The position numbers and the translations under genes are program-made. The notes under the pieces were generated by a model. The model had not been told where the DNA came from. It saw only the letters and a list, made by a program, of their open reading frames with translations, and made no database searches. Below, piece after piece: positions 9,471-18,590 of a stretch of 64,000 nucleotides of DNA; position 1 is the stretch's first letter, and each line of letters opens with the position of its first letter. Origin of the DNA: Sinorhizobium kostiense (lineage in GTDB: Bacteria > Pseudomonadota > Alphaproteobacteria > Rhizobiales > Rhizobiaceae); NCBI RefSeq assembly GCF_017874595.1, contig NZ_JAGILA010000003.1, positions 1 through 64,000 on the forward strand, given 5' to 3'.

Positions 9471-10268
9471 ATGGGCAAAGTGGCCATTGTTACAGGATCG
9501 GCAACGGGCATGGGCGCGGCTTGTGCTATCGACCTCGCAGCGCGAGGCTGGAACGTCACGATCAACTATAGTAGAAGCAAGACGGAGGCCTACGAGACTT
9601 ATACCGAAGTCAGGGCGCAAGGTGTTGAAGCCATCGTCGTGCAGGCCGACGTGGGTCAGGATGCAGATTGCCGCCAAATGGCTGCAGAGACCCTGAGCAA
9701 GTGGGGGCGCATCGACGGTCTTATCAACAACGCTGCCACCACAAAGTTCCAAAAAGCCGGCGACCTTGAAGACGTCACACCGGAGGATTTCGACCGCATA
9801 TTTCGCGTGAACGCCACTGGCGCTTTCCTGATGAGCCGTGCAGTGTTTCCGGCCATGAGGAGACGATGGGAGGAGAGTAAAGAACGCGGCGCGATCGTAA
9901 ATGTGTCCAGCAATGCTACTCTTACCGGCAACGGCAGCTCACTGCCTTATGTACTGTCTAAGGGCGCTCTAGAGACTCTTACCCTGATGCTCGCACGCTG
10001 GCTCAGCCCTGCCGTTCGGGTGAACGCCATTTGCCCTGGGTTCATCCAGACCCGTTGGATGCTGAACGGCATTGGCGAATTTGAATACAACAGGATGAAA
10101 GAAGACAAGGAACAGCGGACGCCTCTACGCCAGGCTGGCACGCCGGAACAGATGTCAGAGGCAGCGCTCTTCTTCCTGACGGAAGCATCAAACATTACCG
10201 GTCAAATCGTGGCAGTCGATGCCGGCAGTCATCTTGGCCTGTTGCCGAAGCCTTGCAGCCAAAGTTAG
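9471..10268 (+). CDS. short-chain dehydrogenase/reductase (SDR)
   Basis: A 265-residue classical SDR that would catalyse NAD(P)(H)-dependent oxidation or reduction of a carbonyl/alcohol pair. It has the TGSATGMG cofactor loop (residues 8-15), an NNA motif near residue 86, a serine in NVSSNA (about 144-149) and the catalytic YVLSK (Tyr160, Lys164). Length is typical. FabG-like reductases are the nearest general relatives, but the substrate cannot be read from the sequence. It is transcribed divergently from the NRPS/PKS, with an IS91 relic between them. It could act on the polyketide's beta-keto group, since the NRPS/PKS has no ketoreductase, but this link is only inference. Confidence 0.88.
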   Translation: MGKVAIVTGSATGMGAACAIDLAARGWNVTINYSRSKTEAYETYTEVRAQGVEAIVVQADVGQDADCRQMAAETLSKWGRIDGLINNAATTKFQKAGDLEDVTPEDFDRIFRVNATGAFLMSRAVFPAMRRRWEESKERGAIVNVSSNATLTGNGSSLPYVLSKGALETLTLMLARWLSPAVRVNAICPGFIQTRWMLNGIGEFEYNRMKEDKEQRTPLRQAGTPEQMSEAALFFLTEASNITGQIVAVDAGSHLGLLPKPCSQS

Positions 10269-10562
10269 AGCCTGAATGAAAGGATTCGTGATATCAGGCT
10301 GTTGCGAGCGTCCGTGTGACTAGGCCAGTGTCGGCGACGTATACCCAGGCTTCTGCCGAGCAATGGAATTGGCCTAGTCCTCTCCCGGCTGGAGCGTCCC
10401 CACTATCATGCGACCCGTGTCATCTGTATGGAGCCGCCGCGGATCGGAGGCCACAAATTTGCGGCCTCCAGCCACTGACCTGATGTGGTGGACGGCCTCC
10501 GCTCCCGGCATCGCAATGTGCCAAAGTGTGGCTGTCGAAAGTCACCTGAGGGAGAGCCGTCC

Positions 10563-11383
10563 ATGGAGAAGATTACCACGATTGGTCTAGATATCGCCAA
10601 GCACGTGTTTCAGGTCCACGGGATCAATGGCGCTGGTGCTATAGTTGCCCGTCGCAAGCTTCGCCGCGATGATGTCGCTGGATTCTTCAAGGCGTTGCCG
10701 CCATGCCTAATCGGGATTGAGGCATGCGCGACGGGACACTACTGGGCTCGGGTTCTCAGGGCGTTGGGTCACGAGGTTCGGCTGATGCCGGCGTCTTACG
10801 TCAAGCCATACGTGAAGCGGCAGAAGAATGACGCGACGGATGCCGAGGCGATCTGCGAGGCGGTGGCGCGGCCGACGATGCGTTTCGTTCCGGTGAAGAG
10901 CGAGGAGCAACAGAGTGTGTTGATGCTGCATCGGGTCCGCGAGCTTTTGATCCGGCAGCGGACAATGCTGGTGAATGCCCTGCGCGGCCACTTGGCGGAG
11001 TTCGGCATCGTAACGCGTCAGGGGATTGCCGGCGTTGGAATGCTGATCGCGTTGGTCGAAGACGACGATCGCGATCTCATCCCATCGCTTGCGCGGTCAG
11101 CGCTGCTTTCGCTGATCGGGCAATTGCGGGAAGTACACGAGAAGGTCAGTGAGATGGATCGCCAGATCCATGCGTGGCATCGTTCAAATGAACTGAGCCG
11201 GCGCCTCGAAACAATCCCTGGAGTTGGCCCAATCACCGCCAGCGCGATCACCGCGACAGTGACAGACGTGTCGCTCTTCAGATCCGGCCGACAGTTGGCG
11301 GCGTGGATAGGCTTAGTGCCGCGGCAGAACTCATCGGGCGGCAAGGACCGCCTCGGAAGGATCAGCAAACAGGGCGATCCTGT
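10563..11383 (+). pseudogene. IS110 family transposase, 3' end lost to IS3 insertion
   Basis: The frame starting MEKITTIGLDIAKHVFQ shows the acidic catalytic positions of IS110 DEDD transposases (GLDIAK, GIEAC, NDATDAEAI) and the C-terminal domain with the helix-hairpin-like IPGVGPITA. It runs cleanly to about residue 273 (RISKQGD). There it abuts an IS3 element in the opposite orientation. The missing C-terminal part (about 60 residues) was not found on the other side of the IS3, so the copy is truncated rather than merely interrupted. Confidence 0.8.
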
Positions 11384-12153
11384 ATCCGAGCGAGGAGTGC
11401 GGCCGTGTATTGTAGTCGTCGACCCATTCGGAAATGGCACTGCGGGCGTGGCGGAGCCCGAAGAACAGGCTCTCGTTCAGCAGCTCGTCACGCATGCGGC
11501 CGTTGAAGGACTCGATATAGCCGTTCTGCATCGGCTTTCCCGGCGCGATGTAGTGCCATTCCACCTTGTGCTCCTTCGACCAGACGAGGATCGCGTTGGA
11601 GGTGAATTCCGTGCCATGGTCGGAGACAATCATGCCGGGCTTGCCCCGCCGGTCGAGGAGCGCCGTCAGTTCCCGTGCGACGCGACGCCCGGAGATCGAA
11701 GTGTCGGGGATCGCCGCCAGGCATTCGCGCGTCACGTCATCGACGATGTTGAGCACGCGAAAGCGCCTGCCGCAGGCGAACTGGTCGTGGACGAAATCCA
11801 GCGGGCATTCGCTCGACGAGGATCGGCGCACGCGTGCCGACGGCCCGCCGTCTGGCTTTCCGCTTGCGAACCGAAAGCCCTTCCTCGCGATACAGCCGAT
11901 AGATGCGGTTGACGCCGGACGGCTTTCCCTCCCGCCTGAGCAGGACGAACAGTCGCCGGTAGCCGAAGCGCCGTCGCTCGTTGGCGAGATCGCGCAGCTT
12001 CTCTCGCAGTTCGGCCTCTTGACGGTCGGCGTGACCGATAGCGCACCATCTTCCGGTCAGCGGATATGATCTGGCAGGCCCGCCGCTCCGACAGACCCAT
12101 CACGGCCTTCAGATGCGCGACGGCTTCACGCCTGGCGGCAGGCCCTACCATTA
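11384..12153 (-). pseudogene. IS3 OrfB transposase, frameshifted and truncated
   Basis: The N-terminal part (MVGPAARREAVAHLKAVMG, from about 12153) reads to about 12070 and is then frameshifted. The catalytic half is intact in another frame, with the DDE positions in [20 protein letters not shown] and [12 protein letters not shown]. It ends at HSSLGY where the IS110 sequence begins, about 20 residues short of a normal OrfB. Confidence 0.75.
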
Positions 12154-12158
12154 ATGGG

Positions 12159-13413
12159 ATGGTCCGCCCCGTCCTCCTCACTCATCATGAGGAAGCCAGA
12201 TCATGGAGGAAAGTAGCATGGCGCATCGCAATTTGCCGCGGCCGGCGGCCGTCTATGGAATCGACATTGGCAAGAACATCTTCCACGTCGTTGGTCTAAG
12301 CTGCGACGGTACGCCTGTTCAAAAGGTGCGCTTTCGACGCGGCACCCTTCTGCAATTCTTTGCCCGCGTCGCGCCGAGCATCGTCGGCATGGAGTCCTGT
12401 GCGGGGTCTCAGTGGCTCGCACGGAAGATACAGGCGTTGGGTCACAAGGTACGCTTGATCCCCGCGCAATTTGTGGAGCCTTATGTCAAGTCGAACAAGA
12501 ACGACATCATCGACGCTGAAGCAATTGCGGAGGCGACAACGCGGCCGACAATGCGCTTCGTGACGGTGAAGGAAACCGATCAAGTAGATCTTCAAGCGCT
12601 GCACCGGATCCGTGACCAGATGATCGGTTCCAGGACGCGCCTGATCAATCAGATGCGGGCCACCGGCAATGCGCCGGCTGCTGGGCGATTTATACGCCGA
12701 TCTCCTGAGCCTCGAAGAGCGTATCCGCCAAGTCACGAAAGAGATTGCGGCGATCGCCGATCGAGAGGACGTCGCACGCCGACTGATGACGATCCCTGGG
12801 ATCGGCGCATTGGGCGCGACTGCATTGCTCGCCGCTATCGGCAACGGACTGCAGTTCCGTAAGCCCGCGATCTGGCTGCATGGCTGGGATTGGTGCCCAG
12901 GCAATACTCGACCGGAGGCAAACAGACGCTACTGGGCATCAGTACACGTGGCAACCGCTATGTGCGAAAGCTGCTAGTGCATGGAGCGAGATCCTGCTTT
13001 CGACACCTCGACCGAACGCGCGATCGCTTGGAAACCTGGCTCAATGGCCTTGAAGCTCGGATGCATCCGAACAAGGCGGTCGTTGCATTCGCCGCCAAGA
13101 TGGCACGCATCGTCTGGGTCGTTCTGAACAAGCCGGGGGCACTCTACGAACGCAGAGACCCTGCCTTCGCCTGAGGCTTCCAGCTCGATTGCAAGGCTCG
13201 GGACGAGTGATGACGAAACAGTGGATCAGCACGCCGTAAACCCTGCGCAAAAAGGCGGGCTTCGTGCCCGAACCATTTATTGGGAACGGCGTGCGCGGAT
13301 CTCATCATGGCCTGGCTGCAACAGCAGTCCACTCGCGAGAGGCCGGATACATTTAAGCAACTGGAACCGTCACCTACGGCGTCGCGACCCCTTGCACGGA
13401 CAGGGCGGACCAT
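12159..13413 (+). mobile_element. IS110 family element of IS1111 type with terminal inverted repeats
   Basis: An inverted repeat bounds the element: ATGGTCCGCCC at 12159-12169 and its reverse complement GGGCGGACCAT at 13403-13413. Short (sub)terminal inverted repeats are a mark of the IS1111 subgroup. Rejoining the flanks restores the IS3 orfA/orfB junction (...LLAKK/MVGPAA...), so the element inserted in the A-rich frameshift window of the IS3. Confidence 0.7.
12218..13174 (+). pseudogene. IS1111-type transposase, frameshifted
   Basis: The N-terminal DEDD domain reads from MAHRNLPRPAAVYGIDIGKN through GMESCAG and NDIIDAEAIAEATTRPT to about 12660. A frame change follows (LLGDLYADLLSLEERIRQV...IPGIGALGATALLAAIG), then another near 12890 (VPRQYSTGGKQTLLGISTRGN...). 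It ends GALYERRDPAFA at 13174. At least two frameshifts make it inactive. All pieces align with one IS110/IS1111 protein. Confidence 0.8.
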
Positions 13414-13676
13414 ACATTTTTTGCAAGAAGCTGGCGGAGTGCGGCGGCATCCAGCATCTGCTCGGCCAGCAGCTTCTTCAGCTTGGCGTTCTCCTCTTCG
13501 AGAGCCTTCAGGCGCTTCGCCTCGGAGACCTCCATGCCGCCGTATTTGGCTTTCCAGTTGTAAAGAGTCGCTTCTGAAATCCCGTGCTTGCGGCAGAGGT
13601 CGGCCACCTTCGCGCCAGCCTCCTGCTCCTTCAGCACCGCAATAATCTGCTCTTCCGTAAATCTCTGCTTCTTCAT
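13374..13676 (-). pseudogene. IS3 OrfA, interrupted at its 3' end
   Basis: MKKQRFTEEQIIAVLKEQEAG is the usual start of IS3 OrfA with its helix-turn-helix (DLCRKHGISEATLYNWKAKYGG) followed by a leucine-zipper-like helix. The native frame ends at LLAKN near 13414, where the IS1111-type element is inserted. The remaining codons to 13374 read into the inserted DNA. Confidence 0.75.
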
Positions 13677-13743
13677 GCGTCCGTCCTTCAATGGGCCGGA
13701 CTCTAATCCAATCTGGAGGAAATTACCCGTGGCAGGTCAAGTG

Positions 13744-14424
13744 CTATGACCGTTGCCTTGATGCGATCCGCTTCCAACAGAAATTGATGTAGTTGCGCTT
13801 GACGTAGCCGATCGCCTCTATGTCGTTTTCGCGCGCTGCCGTGAGGAGGTCGTTGATCTCCAATTGCAGCAGGCCAACCGCCTCAGGCCAGATATCGCGA
13901 GACACATCGTACCACACTCTCGCTGCCCTAAAGTAGAGATTGTGCCACATCTCAAGAAAGGTTTTGTTGAGCACAAGGTCGCTAATGGCAAAATGCAATC
14001 GATGGTTGATACGCCAGTGTTCATGAACATCAAATTTGTCCATTAGCACGCGAGACCTCGTAAGCAGAGCTTCCAGGATGGCGACGTCAGCCGCCGTCAC
14101 CTCTCGCGTGTCGATCCGCCCGAATAATCGCGACATCTCGACCCTGATTCCGAAGACCTCTCGCAACTGCTCCTGGTCCAATGTTGTCACGAAAGTACCG
14201 ATGCCGTTCCTCACCTCCACCAGCCCCTCAATTGAGAGTCGCTGCAACGCTTCACGCACCGGCGTCCGACTGACATTGAACTCTCCGGCAATGTCGTTTT
14301 CACGGAGCATCGCACCGGGCCTGTATTCTAGGAGGCAGATGCGATCTCTGAGCAGATCGTGAATTTCAGTTGCCGCCGGCTTTCTTGCCTCTCCATCGCT
14401 GCCAATCGTCACGCCACTTGCCAT
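13744..14424 (-). CDS. GntR family transcriptional regulator (FCD type)
   Basis: A 226-residue protein with an N-terminal winged helix (about 20-85; LRENDIAGEFNVSRTPVREALQRL) and a C-terminal helical FCD-like ligand domain. It lies downstream of the ABC importer genes on the same strand and ends only four bases before the IS3 end, so the last residues could have been changed by the insertion. It resembles the second GntR at 24144-24788 over its whole length (shared RICLLxYxPG, FxVSRTPxR, GIGT). A regulator of the neighbouring importer/M24 locus is the natural guess; the effector is unknown. Confidence 0.88.
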   Translation of the reverse strand: MASGVTIGSDGEARKPAATEIHDLLRDRICLLEYRPGAMLRENDIAGEFNVSRTPVREALQRLSIEGLVEVRNGIGTFVTTLDQEQLREVFGIRVEMSRLFGRIDTREVTAADVAILEALLTRSRVLMDKFDVHEHWRINHRLHFAISDLVLNKTFLEMWHNLYFRAARVWYDVSRDIWPEAVGLLQLEINDLLTAARENDIEAIGYVKRNYINFCWKRIASRQRS

Positions 14425-14482
14425 TCCGGTCTATCCTTGTAACTCCAAGTGATGTGGGCCGCTCGCCCACTAAGCAATGCAC

Positions 14483-14951
14483 CTATTGAACTCGTTGCGA
14501 ATTCAATCTCTTATAGAGGATATTGAACTCCTGTAGCCACGGCAAAACGGCCTGCGTTTCGATAAGATGGTCTAGCCGGGCTTTTTTGTGCGTACCTTGC
14601 GTTGCGATCCCATCAGAAAAGGTTTCAAGCGAGGTCTCCTGCCTCGCCACGGCGGCAGTCCGTAGCTCCCGCGAAGTCGCCCGCACTTGAGCGGGCGTGA
14701 GTCCCAGCTCTAAGAACCAGCTGAGGCAACCTGTTCGGGCCGTACCGCAAGAAGGATCCAGTCACTCTCGGCCAGCATGCTCGTTTCATTCGCGGCCACG
14801 GTGCAGTTAAAGGTAGCGGCCAGCGTTTTCGCCTTAGCAGGCTGTACGGCGAGAGCAGAATCCGACCGCCAAATCCGCCCTTGCGTAGGGCGGCAATGAG
14901 ATTGGCCGAGAAGTCGCTGGAACCAGTAACTCTGATGGTCGGCATATTCAT
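14483..14951 (-). pseudogene. pyrroline-5-carboxylate reductase-like gene, collapsed
   Basis: Three frames give pieces of one ProC-like protein in order. They are an N-terminal strand-helix (MNMPTIRVTGSSDFSANLIAALRKGGF), then AKTLAATFNCTVAANETSMLAESDWILLAVRPEQVA, which fits the cofactor-domain ...aDvvilavKPq.. signature, then the tail RATSRELRTAAVARQETSLETF...LPWLQEFNILYKRL. About half the expected protein, including most of the middle, is deleted. It stands last in the ABC importer gene row. Assignment is by remembered motif and is moderate. Confidence 0.5.
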
Positions 14952-15003
14952 ACTGCAGCTCCAATCTGGGATGGCCTCTTTTCCTTAATACGAAACCTAA
15001 TGA

Positions 15004-15918
15004 TTAGGCTGGCGTGACGCCGCGTATGCGTTCCGCCCGCCGCCGCAGAACTTCCATCACCATTAGAAGCAAAATCGAGAAGCAGACCAGAATACTCGCG
15101 ACTGCAAGGATTGCTGGCGAGATCTGCTCGCGAATGCCGGCCCACATCTGCCGCGGTATGGTGCGCTGCTCGTAGTCAGCAAGAAAGATAACCGCGACGA
15201 CCTCATCGAACGACGTCCCAAACGCAAACAGTGCGCCGGAGATCACTCCGGGCAAGATTAGCGGCATGATGATTTTCAAAAATATGACGAGCGGCCCAGC
15301 GCCGAGCATTTGGCCGGCGCGTATAAGGCTGCGGTCGAACCCAGCCATTGCCGCGGTCACGGTGATAACTACGAAGGGCGCGCCAAAAACCGTGTGCGCA
15401 ACGACGATGCCGAGATAGTTGTTAGTAAGCCCAAGCTTGGCGAATAAAAAGAACATGCTGGCAGAGGTCACGATGACAGGCACGATGATTGGAGAGATAA
15501 GCAGCGCGATGATAAACCGCCTCGCTGGCATGGCCTCCTGTGAAAGCCCGAGCGCAGCTAGGGTGCCTAGCAGCGTTGAAAGCAAAGTTGCGCCGATTGC
15601 AATGGAGAAGCTGTTCTTGGCCGAGTGAACCCACTGGCTATTCTGCCAAACGTCCGACAGCCAGGCCCAACTTGCCACCGGGAGATCTTGGTTTACCATT
15701 CCGTTTTCAAGAACGTCACGATACCAACGAAGAGAGAATGCAGCCGGATCCAATTTCAACATGCCTTCGGTGAAGGTGAAGTAAGGTTCCGCATTAAACG
15801 AGAGCGGAATGATCACTAGCACCGGCATCACCAAGAAAAGAAGAACGATGATGCAAAAGGCTCTCAAAGAGTAGTACCACAGACGTTCCCATGGGCGAGC
15901 GTAAACGGGCAAAGACAT
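15004..15918 (-). CDS. ABC transporter permease, PotC-like
   Basis: A 304-residue inner-membrane permease with about six hydrophobic segments. The cytoplasmic coupling loop is in the middle (about 190-215; MLGAGPLVIFLKIIMPLILPGVISG fits the EAA motif). It is the second permease of a spermidine/putrescine (Pot) type importer and pairs with the permease just upstream (11-base gap). The substrate class Pot covers polyamines, amino-acid derivatives and opine-like compounds, so the family does not fix the substrate. Confidence 0.9.
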   Translation of the reverse strand: MSLPVYARPWERLWYYSLRAFCIIVLLFLVMPVLVIIPLSFNAEPYFTFTEGMLKLDPAAFSLRWYRDVLENGMVNQDLPVASWAWLSDVWQNSQWVHSAKNSFSIAIGATLLSTLLGTLAALGLSQEAMPARRFIIALLISPIIVPVIVTSASMFFLFAKLGLTNNYLGIVVAHTVFGAPFVVITVTAAMAGFDRSLIRAGQMLGAGPLVIFLKIIMPLILPGVISGALFAFGTSFDEVVAVIFLADYEQRTIPRQMWAGIREQISPAILAVASILVCFSILLLMVMEVLRRRAERIRGVTPA

Positions 15919-15929
15919 CGCACTCTATT

Positions 15930-17174
15930 TCAACCTAATTTGAAGCCATCGACCTTGGCCAACCGGTTATATGCCCAATAGAGCAGGAGGACACCCACGA
16001 GCAGCAAGGACGAAAGCGCGGCAGCAAGGCCCCAGTTAAGCGATTTCTGAACCTGGTAGGCGATCATGTTGGAGATAAGCGTCCCGCTTTCACCACCCAC
16101 GAGCGCTGGCGTGATGTAATAGCCAAGGGAGAGAATGAAGACTAGTAGGCAGCCAGCCGCAACCCCCGGTTTAGTCTGAGGTAGATAGACGCGGATAAAG
16201 GCGGTGTATTGATTGGCGCCAAGTGACCGCGCCGCGCGCATATAGGAGAAGGGCACCGTCTTCATCACTGAATAGAGTGGCAGAATCATAAACGGCAAAA
16301 GGATGTGGGTCATCGCAATTATCGTGCCCACGCTGTTGAAGATCAACGAAAGCCGGTTGCTATCGCTGATCGCGCCGGTCCAGACTAACAGGGAGTTGAT
16401 TACGCCTTGGTTCTGCAAAAGCACGATCCAGGCCGTGGTCCGAACCAGAAGAGATGTCCAGAAGGGGAGCAGCACAAGGATCATCAACAGGTTGGCATAG
16501 CGCATCGGAAGGACTGAAAGCCAGTATGCGACCGGGAACCCGAACAACAGGCAGCACAGCGTGACGAGTGCTCCTATCCAAAATGTTCGTAGAAAAAGCG
16601 GCAGGAAGATTCGCTTGTCCTCGGGCTGGGTCGTAATTTCGCCCTGCCTGTTGATCTTTAGGTCGAGTGCGGCAATGTAGAAGCGGCTAGTATAGGCTTT
16701 GGAGAGGCCGTAAAGTGCCTGCCAAATTTCGGGTTTGGACCAATCATTGTCCAAAGCGACAAGCGCCTCGCGATAGGGTGGCTGTAAACGGTCAACGCCG
16801 CGACCAATCTTCATGATAAGTCCGCGCGCGCCTGGCAACTCCACGTTAACGAGGTTTGCAAGCCGACCAGTCGCCTGGCGTGTCTTAGAATCCTTAAAGT
16901 CGAGCGCCAAGGCCTCGAACACCTCATCCCCCGGCACATCTGTTCCGTCCCAAGGTGCCAACGCCGCGGCTGTACGCGGCATCTCCAGAGCGAATTCAGG
17001 GCTGTAGGTGCTCCTCTCCAGCATGCCCGCGATTGGATAGATGAAGGTAGCGGTCACAAAAATGAGCAGGGGCGCGACGAGCAGAAAAGCGCTCAATTTC
17101 TGACGGCGAAGCGCCGACGAGAGTTGCGTTTTCAGTAAGGCGTGATCGTCGGCTGCAAGGACTGCCTCAGTCAT
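15930..17174 (-). CDS. ABC transporter permease, PotB-like, with a long periplasmic insertion
   Basis: I place the start at MTEAVLAADD (17174), directly after the ATPase stop, giving 414 residues. After a first membrane helix there is a soluble stretch of about 130 residues. Next come the usual permease helices and the coupling loop (ARSLGANQYTAFIRVYLPQTKPGVAAG). The extra soluble insertion between helix 1 and helix 2 is typical of one PotB/opine-type subgroup. It forms the channel with the downstream permease. An upstream start at 17225 would overlap the ATPase gene. Confidence 0.88.
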   Translation of the reverse strand: MTEAVLAADDHALLKTQLSSALRRQKLSAFLLVAPLLIFVTATFIYPIAGMLERSTYSPEFALEMPRTAAALAPWDGTDVPGDEVFEALALDFKDSKTRQATGRLANLVNVELPGARGLIMKIGRGVDRLQPPYREALVALDNDWSKPEIWQALYGLSKAYTSRFYIAALDLKINRQGEITTQPEDKRIFLPLFLRTFWIGALVTLCCLLFGFPVAYWLSVLPMRYANLLMILVLLPFWTSLLVRTTAWIVLLQNQGVINSLLVWTGAISDSNRLSLIFNSVGTIIAMTHILLPFMILPLYSVMKTVPFSYMRAARSLGANQYTAFIRVYLPQTKPGVAAGCLLVFILSLGYYITPALVGGESGTLISNMIAYQVQKSLNWGLAAALSSLLLVGVLLLYWAYNRLAKVDGFKLG

Positions 17175-17176
17175 TT

Positions 17177-18361
17177 CTATCGCCCCGCCCCTCGTTTGAA
17201 GGCGCGGCAATCCCGAGCCAGCCAACCGACGCGTTTCACGTCGCCCTTCATAACCGCCCCACCCTGACCGTCATTGGCCACTTTGACGACAATAGGCTTC
17301 TGTCCGGCGACGGTCAGCCGGATCCGCACGTGGTCGCCGTGGTAGATGAGCTTGTCCACAGTCGCCTCAAGAGTGGACATATCGGCGGTACGGGAAGGGT
17401 TCAGCACAACCCGCTCCGGTCGAACTGAAAGGACAATTTCATTTCCATCCCCGAGCTCGCCAACTTGGGAAGCCTTCACAACCTGCCCGTTCGGCAGCCT
17501 AACGGCGCAGATCCCGTTCCTACCGCGATCTTCTAACAACCCCGTGAGGCAGTTGTTCTCACCGATGAAATCCGCAACGAACGCGGTGGCTGGCTTCTCG
17601 TACAGGTCTGCCGGCCTGGAGAGCTGTTGGATTTCGCCATCATTGAAGACCGCCACGCGATCAGACATGGTCAACGCCTCGCTCTGATCGTGCGTGACAT
17701 AGACGATGGTAACGCCGAGTCGATCATGTAGCGACTTGATCTCATACTGCATCTGCTCTCGCAGCCGCTTGTCTAATGCACCTAGAGGCTCGTCCATCAG
17801 AACCAGTTCCGGTTCGAAGATCAACGCGCGTGCGACCGCAACACGTTGCTGCTGCCCCCCGGAAAGCTGCGCTGGCCGCCGGTTCCCCAAAGTTTCTAGT
17901 TCGACCATTTCCAAAGCCGCGTTGACGCGCTTTTTGATTTCGACCTTCGACATCGATCTGACCTGCAACGGAAAAGCGAGGTTTTCGGCGACTGTCATAT
18001 GGGGGAAAAGAGCGTAGTTCTGGAAGACCATTCCTATCCCTCGTTTGTCGGGCGGAACGCGATTGATGGACTTGCCGTTCAGCAAAATTTCGCCGTGGGT
18101 AGCCGGCTCGAAACCCGCAAGCATCATCAGAGTGGTCGTCTTGCCAGATCCAGATGGTCCGAGAAGCGTGAGGAACTCCCCGCGCGCGATGTTCAGACTT
18201 AGATTTCGGACGACGAGACGTTCCGAGTCATACGTCTTTTGGACATTCACGAAACGAACGATCGCGTCTTCCAACGTCGCGCTGGTTTTCTGCACGCGCT
18301 CCTTAAGGTTAGCGGGTTTAACTGTGTTCAAAGCTTTCTCCAGTTCGTTGGAGCCTGGCAT
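17177..18361 (-). CDS. ABC transporter ATP-binding protein, PotA-like
   Basis: Start chosen at MPGSNELEKALN (18361), preceded by AGGA; a longer frame begins at 18415. The 394-residue protein has Walker A GPSGSGKTT, signature LSGGQQQRVA, Walker B LVLMDEP, the switch His in YVTHDQ and a C-terminal TOBE-type regulatory domain. It powers import by the two permeases encoded immediately downstream. Confidence 0.92.
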   Translation of the reverse strand: MPGSNELEKALNTVKPANLKERVQKTSATLEDAIVRFVNVQKTYDSERLVVRNLSLNIARGEFLTLLGPSGSGKTTTLMMLAGFEPATHGEILLNGKSINRVPPDKRGIGMVFQNYALFPHMTVAENLAFPLQVRSMSKVEIKKRVNAALEMVELETLGNRRPAQLSGGQQQRVAVARALIFEPELVLMDEPLGALDKRLREQMQYEIKSLHDRLGVTIVYVTHDQSEALTMSDRVAVFNDGEIQQLSRPADLYEKPATAFVADFIGENNCLTGLLEDRGRNGICAVRLPNGQVVKASQVGELGDGNEIVLSVRPERVVLNPSRTADMSTLEATVDKLIYHGDHVRIRLTVAGQKPIVVKVANDGQGGAVMKGDVKRVGWLARDCRAFKRGAGR

Positions 18362-18590
18362 TGAGTGGTCCTGTTCCTCTTGACGCTTGCGAGGGATGCC
18401 AAGGGCGTCATCCAAAGGTAACTAGGTATGACCTTCGCATCGGCACCCCGGCCATGGTCCATCGTCATAGGTCCCCTCCTTCAAGCCTCTTCTGTTGAAG
18501 CCCTCGGCCGCTCGGGTAGCGCCGCGTTAAGGTCTGCACGCCGACCTCTTGCCGGGCACAACATTGAGGTTGCACTTCTCTGCAGCCACA

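Larger units (their letters stand above)
11384..13740 (-). mobile_element. IS3 family element (IS407-like), split by an IS1111-type insertion
   Basis: The element reads right to left. Its outer end is at about 13740, where the sequence starts TGACCTGCCACGGG on the minus strand. OrfA lies at about 13414-13676, and orfB at about 11384-12153. Between orfA and orfB sits a second insertion sequence (12159-13413). The inner end of the IS3 at 11384 is truncated in the HSSLGY region of OrfB, against the IS110 transposase. The copy is therefore dead. Confidence 0.7.
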
